A stretch of 5,357 nucleotides of DNA from Deltaproteobacteria bacterium (lineage in GTDB: Bacteria; Desulfobacterota; JADFXK01). Location of the stretch: NCBI GenBank assembly GCA_015233285.1, contig JADFYA010000263.1:1-5357 (forward strand). Direction: 5' to 3'. The position numbers and the translations under genes are program-made. The stretch's first letter is position 1, and each line of letters begins with the position of its first letter. Below the pieces are notes generated by a model. It saw only the letters and a program-made list of their open reading frames with translations, did not search any database and was not told the origin of the DNA. Below are positions 1-5,317 of this stretch, one piece after another.

Positions 1-601
1 CGCCAACCAGTTTTTTCGTCTGATCAACAACCTGGACGACCTCATCCTGGGCCCGATCCGAACCGAATGATATTTCTCCAATGCGAAGAACAGGCAGGCT
101 GACTTCGAGTATTTCTCTGGTTAACTGGTTTGTAGCTTTCCATTTAGCCGACGTTTCTGAAACAACGGGTTTCCCGTAGCTTGATAAAAAGTAATCGGCC
201 ACCGCCAGATCACTGTCCAGCTTCTTTTTTAGGAATTCATTTTGGACGTGGCACATATCCAAAATCCCTTGTATGATTCTAATGACTTCCTTTTCTATCA
301 TCGTGTTGGTCTCCTGGTCCCGGCCTTCCTTAACCCGAAAGTAACGGCTCAAAGTAGATGATCCGCTCAAATTAGCAGTGCTGGTTTCGGTATTGTTAAT
401 GAAAAGGCTGACCGTTTCCTTATCGGTCTTTGCCAGATAGGCCAGATCATTCGAGGCTTTTTGTTGGAGGCTGGTCGCAGACAGTGACGACACATCGGTA
501 ATTAAAGACCGCAGTTGGGCCAGAGTGAACAGGGCTACCGAAAGAGCTGAAATCAAGACCAGGGTCGTGAAGGCAAATTTTAGTTTGGTGGTTAGTTTCA
601 T
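1..601 (-). CDS. Cache-domain transmembrane sensor, probable methyl-accepting chemotaxis protein (5' part only)
   Basis: Reading leftwards from ATG at 601 the frame stays open for 200 codons and leaves the window, so the C-terminal part is missing. Residues 1-7 are basic (MKLTTKLK) and about 9-29 form a hydrophobic membrane helix. A polar, Ser/Thr-rich, largely helical stretch follows (about 30-140), as expected of an extracytoplasmic sensor region. Residues about 142-200 contain GKPVVSET, W154, ATNQLT, VSLPVLRIGEISFG and VVDQTKKLVG. These match the pattern I know from Cache_3-Cache_2 fusion domains of methyl-accepting chemotaxis proteins (W.A.NQ.T, LP...VG, PVVD.V..LVG). The start has a good Shine-Dalgarno, AAAGGA, seven bases upstream. 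The expected role is periplasmic ligand sensing with a cytoplasmic signalling domain. That output domain lies outside the window, so a sensor kinase or diguanylate cyclase cannot be excluded. The gene is divergent from a stand-alone receiver gene. Confidence 0.8.
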   Translation of the reverse strand, partial: MKLTTKLKFAFTTLVLISALSVALFTLAQLRSLITDVSSLSATSLQQKASNDLAYLAKTDKETVSLFINNTETSTANLSGSSTLSRYFRVKEGRDQETNTMIEKEVIRIIQGILDMCHVQNEFLKKKLDSDLAVADYFLSSYGKPVVSETSAKWKATNQLTREILEVSLPVLRIGEISFGSDRAQDEVVQVVDQTKKLVG

Positions 602-855
602 CAGTTATCCTTTATGCGAACCGAGGCAGCCTATCATTTTAGTCAGATATTTAAAGTGAAAAAATAACATCAGGTGACGTCTAATCCACGGATAGACAGC
701 AGACAAGCCGAAGTTTACCGCTGGTTGAAAGTCAACAATAGATGTTTACATAAAAATTATATTTTAACACCTGCTATAAATCATTTATTTTAAGGTCAAC
801 ATGGGTCGAGCCTCATCCTGTCGGGCATATAACATATAGAAGACCTTTTTAATCC

Positions 856-884
856 TAAATAACTCAAAACGTATCGGTAGTCAA
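856..884 (-). promoter_or_regulatory. Candidate sigma-70 promoter for the Cache sensor gene
   Basis: On the minus strand a -35 element TTGACT (884-879) is followed after 17 bases by TATTTA (861-856). The -35 is preceded by A-rich sequence and AAGCGC, giving AAGCGCTTGACT, a context I associate with strong promoters in Desulfobacterota. The -35 and the spacing are good; the -10 lacks the final T of TATAAT. It would leave a leader of roughly 250 bases before the ATG at 601. Another isolated TATAAT on the same strand (761-756) has no fitting -35. Confidence 0.4.
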
Positions 885-900
885 GCGCTTTTTTTGAGAC

Positions 901-916
901 AAGCTGCCGTCAGCTT
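901..916. repeat. Short inverted repeat upstream of the sensor promoter
   Basis: AAGCTG (901-906) and CAGCTT (911-916) form perfect 6-bp arms around a 4-base spacer. Its nearest end is 17 bp upstream of the candidate -35 for the minus-strand sensor gene, so it could be a regulator binding site. No T-run follows it in either orientation in the way a terminator requires: on the plus strand the run of seven T lies before the hairpin. Confidence 0.3.
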
Positions 917-1010
917 TCAACACTCATAAAATGGCCGCGGCGTCAGACTAACCACGCTGAATGACAAAGAAAATTAAGTAAGTTAAGAGATCAGCCTCCC
1001 ATCTTATCAC

Positions 1011-1039
1011 GATAATTACTAAATAAAATAATAATTATC
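1011..1039. promoter_or_regulatory. Inverted repeat, candidate enhancer or operator site
   Basis: GATAATTA (1011-1018) and TAATTATC (1032-1039) are perfect inverted 8-bp arms separated by 13 AT-rich bases. Arm centres are 21 bp apart, about two helical turns, as expected of a dimeric regulator binding one face of the DNA. The site lies about 85 bp upstream of the -24 element and about 125 bp upstream of the predicted sigma-54 start, the usual distance for a bacterial enhancer-binding protein. The right half (1021-1039) also matches 13 of 19 positions of the classical Fur box. In AT-rich sequence that match is weak evidence. No regulator gene is present to support either reading. Confidence 0.4.
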
Positions 1040-1124
1040 AACATGCCCACCACCGAGTCGCACCAGCCTGGATACTGACCGAAATTACCACGTTATTTAA
1101 ATATGTTGCAGTCAATATAACACA

Positions 1125-1140
1125 TGGCACAAATATTGCT
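1125..1140 (+). promoter_or_regulatory. Sigma-54 (RpoN) -24/-12 promoter for the receiver gene
   Basis: The sequence TGGCACAAATATTGCT fits the sigma-54 consensus TGGCACR-N4-TTGCW at every specified position. The invariant GG is at 1126-1127 and the invariant GC at 1138-1139, with the required 10 bases between them. The predicted start of transcription is near 1151, giving a leader of about 123 bases to the ATG at 1274. Sigma-54 promoters need an ATP-driven enhancer-binding activator; its site may be the inverted repeat at 1011-1039. I saw no comparably good sigma-70 promoter in this orientation. Confidence 0.75.
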
Positions 1141-1147
1141 ATAGCAA
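1136..1147. repeat. 12-bp perfect palindrome overlapping the -12 element
   Basis: TTGCTATAGCAA reads the same on both strands and covers the -12 element and the bases just before the predicted start site. A protein bound here would block sigma-54 RNA polymerase. The left half, TTGCT, is itself part of the promoter consensus, so half of the symmetry is given by the promoter and the palindrome may be chance. Confidence 0.35.
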
Positions 1148-1261
1148 CCATAAGTCAGCAATTTGATCATCGCGACATCTGCGTCCGGTGATTCTCTATA
1201 AGAATAATTGAAGGGCGTCCGGGGGAGGCAACACCATCACAGGTTGATCTATTTCATCCAG

Positions 1262-1268
1262 AGGGGAG
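1262..1268 (+). promoter_or_regulatory. Ribosome binding site deciding the receiver start
   Basis: AGGGGAG ends five bases before ATG 1274 and eight before the adjacent in-frame ATG 1277. It supports translation from this ATG pair rather than from the upstream TTG at 1208, which has no Shine-Dalgarno. A second purine-rich element (GGGGGAGG, 1221-1228) has no start codon at a usable distance. Confidence 0.7.
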
Positions 1269-1273
1269 ACGGC

Positions 1274-1714
1274 ATGATGAGGATTATGGTCATCGACGAT
1301 GAATTAATGATCCGCGAAGTTCTATTTGAATATTTTACCGGGTTGGGGCATCACGTGGTGACTGCCGACGACGGATGCCGGGCCCTCTCCCTGTATGGTC
1401 GGTTACATGCGGAAGGCGAGAAGATTGATCTGGTCATGACTGATAAAAACATGCCGGAACTCGATGGGATAAGTTTTATGCGGCAGATTCGGGACAAGCA
1501 CCAGTACCACGGGCCGGCCATCTTGATGACCGCGGACAGGAATGAAGAGGATAAGAGGAATTTCTTATGTCTGGGAGGCAAAATGGTGTATCTGGAAAAG
1601 CCTTTTTCGCTTTCCCGGTTAGGTGGGCTGCTGGATGAAGTCTCTCAGGAGAACGGCCAGCTTGACCGGCTCAGCCACGGGGCAACTGGGTCGGGAGGCT
1701 CAGATCGGGTCTAA
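1274..1714 (+). CDS. Stand-alone CheY-like response regulator receiver
   Basis: The protein has 146 residues from ATG 1274 and consists of one receiver domain (about 2-123) plus a polar, Gly/Ser-rich tail of about 23 residues with no output domain. Every phosphotransfer residue is visible: acidic pair D8/D9 in MVIDDE, phospho-acceptor D57 in VMTDKNMP, switch T86 in ILMTAD, aromatic Y106 and K109 in YLEKPF. The positions match those of E. coli CheY almost exactly. A frame extended to TTG 1208 would add 22 residues without family support or a ribosome binding site, so it is not used. The protein is expected to be phosphorylated by a histidine kinase in the cytoplasm and to act by protein contact, for example at a motor, in a phosphorelay, or as a kinase or phosphatase modulator. 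No kinase or che gene is in the window. Transcription is probably sigma-54 dependent. The divergent neighbour is a probable chemoreceptor, which makes a shared pathway possible but unproven. Confidence 0.9.
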   Translation: MMRIMVIDDELMIREVLFEYFTGLGHHVVTADDGCRALSLYGRLHAEGEKIDLVMTDKNMPELDGISFMRQIRDKHQYHGPAILMTADRNEEDKRNFLCLGGKMVYLEKPFSLSRLGGLLDEVSQENGQLDRLSHGATGSGGSDRV

Positions 1715-1746
1715 TTCGCCTGACATGATTTGTCCAGCTTTGCCTG

Positions 1747-1766
1747 TAAGCCGCCGGCCCGGCTTA
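1747..1766. terminator. GC-rich hairpin between convergent genes, possible bidirectional terminator
   Basis: TAAGCCG (1747-1753) and CGGCTTA (1760-1766) are perfect 7-bp arms around the loop CCGGCC. The hairpin lies 32 bases after the receiver stop and 29 bases after the mpl stop, where a shared terminator is expected. Neither strand has a run of T after the stem, so it is not a classical intrinsic terminator. It may act weakly, assist Rho, or protect transcript 3' ends. Confidence 0.4.
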
Positions 1767-1795
1767 TCGGACGAAAACGACACCAGCCCTTTAAA

Positions 1796-3214
1796 TCATA
1801 CATTATCGTAGGATAAACTGAGTAACCTTTGATGAATGTTGTCAAAGCCGCCATTTGACATCACCAGCAGGACGTCGTTGGGTTTGGAATTAACCTTCAG
1901 GAAGTCGATAATCTGCTCCGTATCCTGAAAACAATAGGCCGATAGATTCCGCCGCCTCAAATCATCCACCAGCCTGGCCGACGAAAATCGCTCAGCCGCG
2001 GGGACCTTCTCCAAATCCGGCGGGACCCGGACCAGAATCAAATTGGCCTGATCAAAAGCCTCGGCATAATCATCTTGGAAAACATTTCGCCGGCTGGTAT
2101 TGGTCCGAGGTTCGAATATGGCCACCAGTCTTTGACCGGGACGATCCGTTTTAATGGCTAACAGGGTTTCTTTCACCGCAGTGGGATGATGGGCAAAATC
2201 ATCGATGACCACCCGGCCGTCCTTTTCCCCTCTCACGTCTTGCCGTCGATGAACTCCGGCAAAGGCGGCCAGGCCCTGACGAACTTGATCAGCCGAAAGC
2301 CCCACCCGCATGGCCACTGCCGCCGCCGCCAGGGCATTCAGAATATTGTGCCTCCCCGGCAAAGGTGTGCTGAGTGGAATCGCCCGACCATTCAGGCCCA
2401 TCGTGAATTCCGCTCCACCAGGCCGAAAAACCGTCTCCTTGGCCCGGATATCCGCGCTTCCATCCAGGCCATAAGTCACCACTCGGGCCGTGGAGTTCCG
2501 GGCGGTCTTCCGGGCCAACTCACAGCCGTTCCAGACGAACAGAGCCCCCTGCGGATCAATGATTTTGACCAGGGCATCGAATGAACCGACCACATGATCC
2601 AGATCCCGGTAAATATCGGCATGGTCGAACTCGATCCCGGTCAAAATGGCCATATGGGGCCGGTAATGTAAAAACTTCGGTCCTTTGTCGAAAAAGGCCG
2701 TATCGTATTCATCACCCTCCACAACGAAATAGCGTCCGGTCCCCACGTGACAATTGGCTGCAAAATTCTTGGCGATTCCACCCAACATGAAACCTGGGTC
2801 CCATCCCGCGGAAGTCAGCAACCAGGCCAATAAACACGAAGTGGTTGTCTTGCCGTGAGTCCCGGTGACCACCAGCGGCAGCCGATCCTTAAGAAAAAAG
2901 TGGGCTAAAGTCTGGGGAAATGACAGATACGGAATCCCCCGTGTGACCAGGGCGACCGCCTCCGGGTTGTCCCGCCGGATAACATTCCCCACGACGACCA
3001 GGTCTGGATTATGATTCAGGTTCTCCGGCCGATATCCCATCATGATCTCAATGCCTAAAGAAGCCAGGAAATCACTCATCGGAGGGTAGACGTTTTGATC
3101 CGACCCGGTCACAGTGTAACCGCTTTCCGTAAGCATCCCGGCCAGAGAGGCCATGCCGGTGCCGCAAACACCCATCAGATGGATGGTGGAAATCTGATCA
3201 GGAATGGTATTCAA
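1796..3214 (-). CDS. mpl: UDP-N-acetylmuramate:L-alanyl-gamma-D-glutamyl-meso-diaminopimelate ligase (murein peptide ligase)
   Basis: This 472-residue cytoplasmic enzyme joins recovered murein tripeptide L-Ala-gamma-D-Glu-mDAP to UDP-MurNAc using ATP, bypassing MurC, MurD and MurE. The Mur-ligase architecture is complete. The N-terminal UDP-MurNAc domain has HLMGVCGTGM (12-21) and the Mpl hallmark GSDQNVYPPMS (37-47). The ATPase domain has the P-loop GTHGKTTTS (118-126), VEGDEYDTAFFDK (165-177) and GRHNILNA (287-294). The C-terminal domain has GVHRRQ (320-325), DDFAHHPTAVKET (338-350), FEPRTNTSRR (367-376) and MSNGGFDNIHQ (452-462). YPPMS and the SNGGF ending separate it from MurC. Length is close to E. 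coli Mpl. The start is TTG at 3214, chosen because AAGGAG lies seven bases upstream and the residue count before the GxCGTxM motif fits the family. It follows the serine hydrolase gene by four bases and is the last gene of the operon. Confidence 0.96.
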   Translation of the reverse strand: MNTIPDQISTIHLMGVCGTGMASLAGMLTESGYTVTGSDQNVYPPMSDFLASLGIEIMMGYRPENLNHNPDLVVVGNVIRRDNPEAVALVTRGIPYLSFPQTLAHFFLKDRLPLVVTGTHGKTTTSCLLAWLLTSAGWDPGFMLGGIAKNFAANCHVGTGRYFVVEGDEYDTAFFDKGPKFLHYRPHMAILTGIEFDHADIYRDLDHVVGSFDALVKIIDPQGALFVWNGCELARKTARNSTARVVTYGLDGSADIRAKETVFRPGGAEFTMGLNGRAIPLSTPLPGRHNILNALAAAAVAMRVGLSADQVRQGLAAFAGVHRRQDVRGEKDGRVVIDDFAHHPTAVKETLLAIKTDRPGQRLVAIFEPRTNTSRRNVFQDDYAEAFDQANLILVRVPPDLEKVPAAERFSSARLVDDLRRRNLSAYCFQDTEQIIDFLKVNSKPNDVLLVMSNGGFDNIHQRLLSLSYDNV

Positions 3215-3218
3215 TAAA

Positions 3219-4358
3219 TTACTCCTTGGAAATTTTTTTGGAGCGTCCCGTCTGGAACGCCTTGGGGCCCAAAAGCTCTACGGCCAGGTCATGCAAGATG
3301 GGACGAAATGACCGAATCAATATATTGTCCCGGCCCAGGTGGACCCGGTTGGTCAATAAAATAACCGTGAATCCCGAGTCGATATCCATCCAAAAAGAGG
3401 TGCCGGTAAAACCCAAATGGCCCACCGCGTGTTGGGGGAAATACTTGCCGCTACTGGAACCGGTGGCCGAAGGAGTATCAAACCCCAGGGCAAAGGTAGA
3501 CTCTGGAACAATATTTTGCCTGGCCGTAAACAAGCGGACCACATCCCGATGAAACGGCCCGCCGTTGGCCTCGTGAACCGCCCGCCACAATGATCTTAGG
3601 ATAGAGTAGACTTCGGCGGCTGTGGAAAAAAGCCCGGCCTGCCCGGATACTCCTCCCGCGGCAAAAGTGTTCTCGTCGTGGACCTCACCCACCAACATCC
3701 TGCCCCGCCAGGGACATTCCTCGGTCGCAGCAAATCTGAGTGCGCCAGATGCCGGTCGGTCCGGCTCATTGACCGGCCGAAAAAAAGTGGAGGTCAGTCC
3801 CAAGGGTCCATAAACCGTCTCGGCCAGAAAAACATACAGCGACACCCCGGTGACCGTTTCAATGACCCAGTCCAACAGAATATATCCGAGATCGCTATAT
3901 AACCGTCCTTTTCCCGGGGGGTAGACCAGACCTTCCTGCCAGGCCAGTCGTCTGATGGCCGCTTTAGGCTGATTCCCAGCCAGGTTGGCGACCATTCGGT
4001 AATACGGGCGATGGTCGGGTAATCCCGCTGAATGACATAGAAGCAGGCGTAGGGAAATGTCCGCTTTGTCCCCGGCTTGACCAATGATGTCCCCCAACCG
4101 GGTATCCAAGGACAATCGGCCCGTCTCGATCAATTTCATCATGGCCGCGGCCGTGGCTAAGGCTTTGGTCAACGAGGCCAGGTCGAAAATAGTGTTGAGA
4201 TCAATCGGTTGGGGTTCCGGTTTCCGGGCGGCCAATCCCACGGCCTGATGGTATTTTATTTCACCTTCGGAGGCAACCAGCAGCACCGCACCCGGAAAGA
4301 CGTCTCGGACCACGCCCGAGTCCAACAACTGAGTCAATTTTTCTTCCAGATAGGTCAT
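3219..4358 (-). CDS. Beta-lactamase-family (PF00144) serine hydrolase, cytoplasmic, within the murein recycling operon
   Basis: The 379-residue protein belongs to the class C beta-lactamase / penicillin-binding-protein-like superfamily. The nucleophile motif SxxK is S62-L-T-K65 in FDLASLTKALAT. The second motif is Y154-S-D, where YxN is classical. The third, KTG-like, position is H314-L-G in GHLGFTGTSFW. Further family signs are LLLCHSAGLPDH (105-116), FAAGGVSGQAGLFST (232-246) and LLTNRVH (334-340). There is no signal peptide or membrane helix: the catalytic domain begins almost at the N-terminus, so a cytoplasmic location is inferred. The start is ATG 4358, which overlaps the ldcA stop in ATGA; an upstream TTG-type start at 4418 would add 20 residues lying wholly inside ldcA and is not preferred. 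The substrate is unknown. Members of this superfamily include esterases, D-amino-acid peptidases and amidases. Its place between LdcA and Mpl suggests it acts on muropeptides, not on antibiotics. Confidence 0.88.
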   Translation of the reverse strand: MTYLEEKLTQLLDSGVVRDVFPGAVLLVASEGEIKYHQAVGLAARKPEPQPIDLNTIFDLASLTKALATAAAMMKLIETGRLSLDTRLGDIIGQAGDKADISLRLLLCHSAGLPDHRPYYRMVANLAGNQPKAAIRRLAWQEGLVYPPGKGRLYSDLGYILLDWVIETVTGVSLYVFLAETVYGPLGLTSTFFRPVNEPDRPASGALRFAATEECPWRGRMLVGEVHDENTFAAGGVSGQAGLFSTAAEVYSILRSLWRAVHEANGGPFHRDVVRLFTARQNIVPESTFALGFDTPSATGSSSGKYFPQHAVGHLGFTGTSFWMDIDSGFTVILLTNRVHLGRDNILIRSFRPILHDLAVELLGPKAFQTGRSKKISKE

Positions 4359-5278
4359 TCCGGCCCGACCTCGTATGGGAAAACAAGCCGCTTCGCCTCC
4401 GTCTCCAAAACGGCCCATTCACCATAGGACCAGGCCATATTCTGCGGGCCGTGTCCCACTGGGAATTCAGATAGAATCGGTATGGAGAGATCACCCAGGA
4501 CGTCTAAAAACACCTGATGAAGTTGCTCCGGCGATCCGCATTCGGTAAACCGGCCCAGCACCAACCCGGCGACCTGGTTCAATTGTCCGGTTAGTTTGAG
4601 ATGAGTCAGCATCCGGTCTATCCGGTAGGGCGCCTCACCCCGGTCCTCTAACAGCAAGACGGCCCCAGCAAGATTGGGAAAATAGGGGGTTCCGGCAAGA
4701 TGACAGAGAACGGACAAATTCCCGCCCAACAACGGCCCCTCGGCCCGGCCGGGTCGAAGAGTCACCGCTTCGGATGAGACTATTTGACCGTCCGTTTCCC
4801 CAGCCAGCAGGTCGAAAAAACGTTGTTGGGATGCCGGATCGGTCTTGTCGGCCAAGGAAGTGACCAGCGGGCCATGGATAGACACCAGCCGTACCCCGGA
4901 ATATGCCGCGGCCAGCAAAGCCGTAATGTCGCTAAATCCAGCCAGGAGAACCGGCCTGGCCGCAAGCGCGGTCATATCGATCTGGGGGAGTAGACGAGCC
5001 ACCCCGTAACCGCCCCGGATGAACAAGATAGCCTTGACATCCTGATCGGTGATGAGGGAGTTCAACTCGGCTGCCCTGGCGGAGTCATGGCCGGCCAGGT
5101 AGCTTGATTTGTCGAACACCCGCGAGGTATATTTGGGGATGTATCCATGGCGCTTGATGATGTCGACACCCCGGTCGAACGCCTCAGGATCAAAGGAGCT
5201 AGAGGCGGCAGCCAGACCAACGACATCACCAAGGCGGAGGTGCGGGCTTCTGAGCAGCAGAGGATGGGCCACGGACAT
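4355..5278 (-). CDS. ldcA: LD-carboxypeptidase (muramoyltetrapeptide carboxypeptidase, S66 family)
   Basis: From ATG 5278 the protein has 307 residues, the usual length for S66 peptidases. The enzyme removes the terminal D-Ala from recovered murein tetrapeptide in the cytoplasm, giving the tripeptide that Mpl uses. Visible family features are LRLGDVVGLAAASSSFD (14-30), RGGYG (88-92), and the Ser-Glu-His triad: S116 in GFSDIT, E211 in LLLEDRGEAPYRIDRML and H276 in FPVGHGPQN. HGPLV (135-139) and GGNLSVL (185-191) are also typical. The start is uncertain. ATG 5278 has no clear Shine-Dalgarno. The frame can extend to TTG 5314, which would add a hydrophobic stretch (MFTLTFVQIVVF) with no ribosome site and no place in the family, and two in-frame stops lie just upstream. 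It is the first complete gene of the operon, overlapping the hydrolase gene by four bases, so the two are probably translationally coupled. Confidence 0.93.
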   Translation of the reverse strand: MSVAHPLLLRSPHLRLGDVVGLAAASSSFDPEAFDRGVDIIKRHGYIPKYTSRVFDKSSYLAGHDSARAAELNSLITDQDVKAILFIRGGYGVARLLPQIDMTALAARPVLLAGFSDITALLAAAYSGVRLVSIHGPLVTSLADKTDPASQQRFFDLLAGETDGQIVSSEAVTLRPGRAEGPLLGGNLSVLCHLAGTPYFPNLAGAVLLLEDRGEAPYRIDRMLTHLKLTGQLNQVAGLVLGRFTECGSPEQLHQVFLDVLGDLSIPILSEFPVGHGPQNMAWSYGEWAVLETEAKRLVFPYEVGPE

Positions 5279-5317
5279 AAAAACAACAATCTGGACAAAC
5301 GTCAAGGTAAACAATCA

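Larger units (their letters stand above)
602..1273. other. 672-bp AT-rich divergent intergenic control region
   Basis: This region separates the start codons of the Cache sensor (minus) and the receiver (plus). It is clearly richer in A+T than the genes on either side. I saw no convincing reading frame with a ribosome binding site and no tRNA or known riboswitch pattern. From left to right it holds a candidate sigma-70 promoter for the sensor (856-884), a 6-bp-arm hairpin (901-916), an 8-bp-arm inverted repeat (1011-1039), a sigma-54 promoter (1125-1140), a 12-bp palindrome (1136-1147), and a leader of about 120 bases before the receiver. The length is large for two simple promoters and suggests regulated expression of both genes. 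Confidence 0.75.

Noticed and set aside
785..835. 16-codon minus-strand frame that could be a leader peptide of the sensor gene
   Set aside because: It has only a poor ribosome site, no sequence character such as a run of one amino acid, and no adjoining attenuator structure.
1172..1202. Sigma-70 promoter GCGACA...TATAAG before the receiver
   Set aside because: The -35 matches only four of six bases and the spacing is 19 bp, far weaker than the sigma-54 promoter just upstream.
1208..1273. N-terminal extension of the receiver from TTG 1208
   Set aside because: There is no ribosome binding site before the TTG, and the added 22 residues are unlike receiver domains. ATG 1274 has a strong Shine-Dalgarno and places the acidic pair at the normal distance.
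2186..2790. Plus-strand open frames inside mpl
   Set aside because: They are antisense to highly conserved Mpl motifs, have no ribosome sites, and encode unrecognisable low-complexity sequences.
3219..4358. Antibiotic-resistance beta-lactamase
   Set aside because: There is no signal peptide, the YSD/HLG motifs belong to the general serine-hydrolase group, and the operon context is cell-wall peptide salvage.
4359..4418. Longer serine hydrolase start at 4418
   Set aside because: The extra 20 residues lie wholly within ldcA and have no family counterpart. The ATGA junction at 4355-4358 is a standard coupled start.
5279..5310. Promoter TTGACG-N17-TTTTAT immediately before ldcA
   Set aside because: The start of transcription would fall inside the ldcA start region, leaving no leader. 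The -10 is poor and the tight gene spacing favours read-through from upstream.
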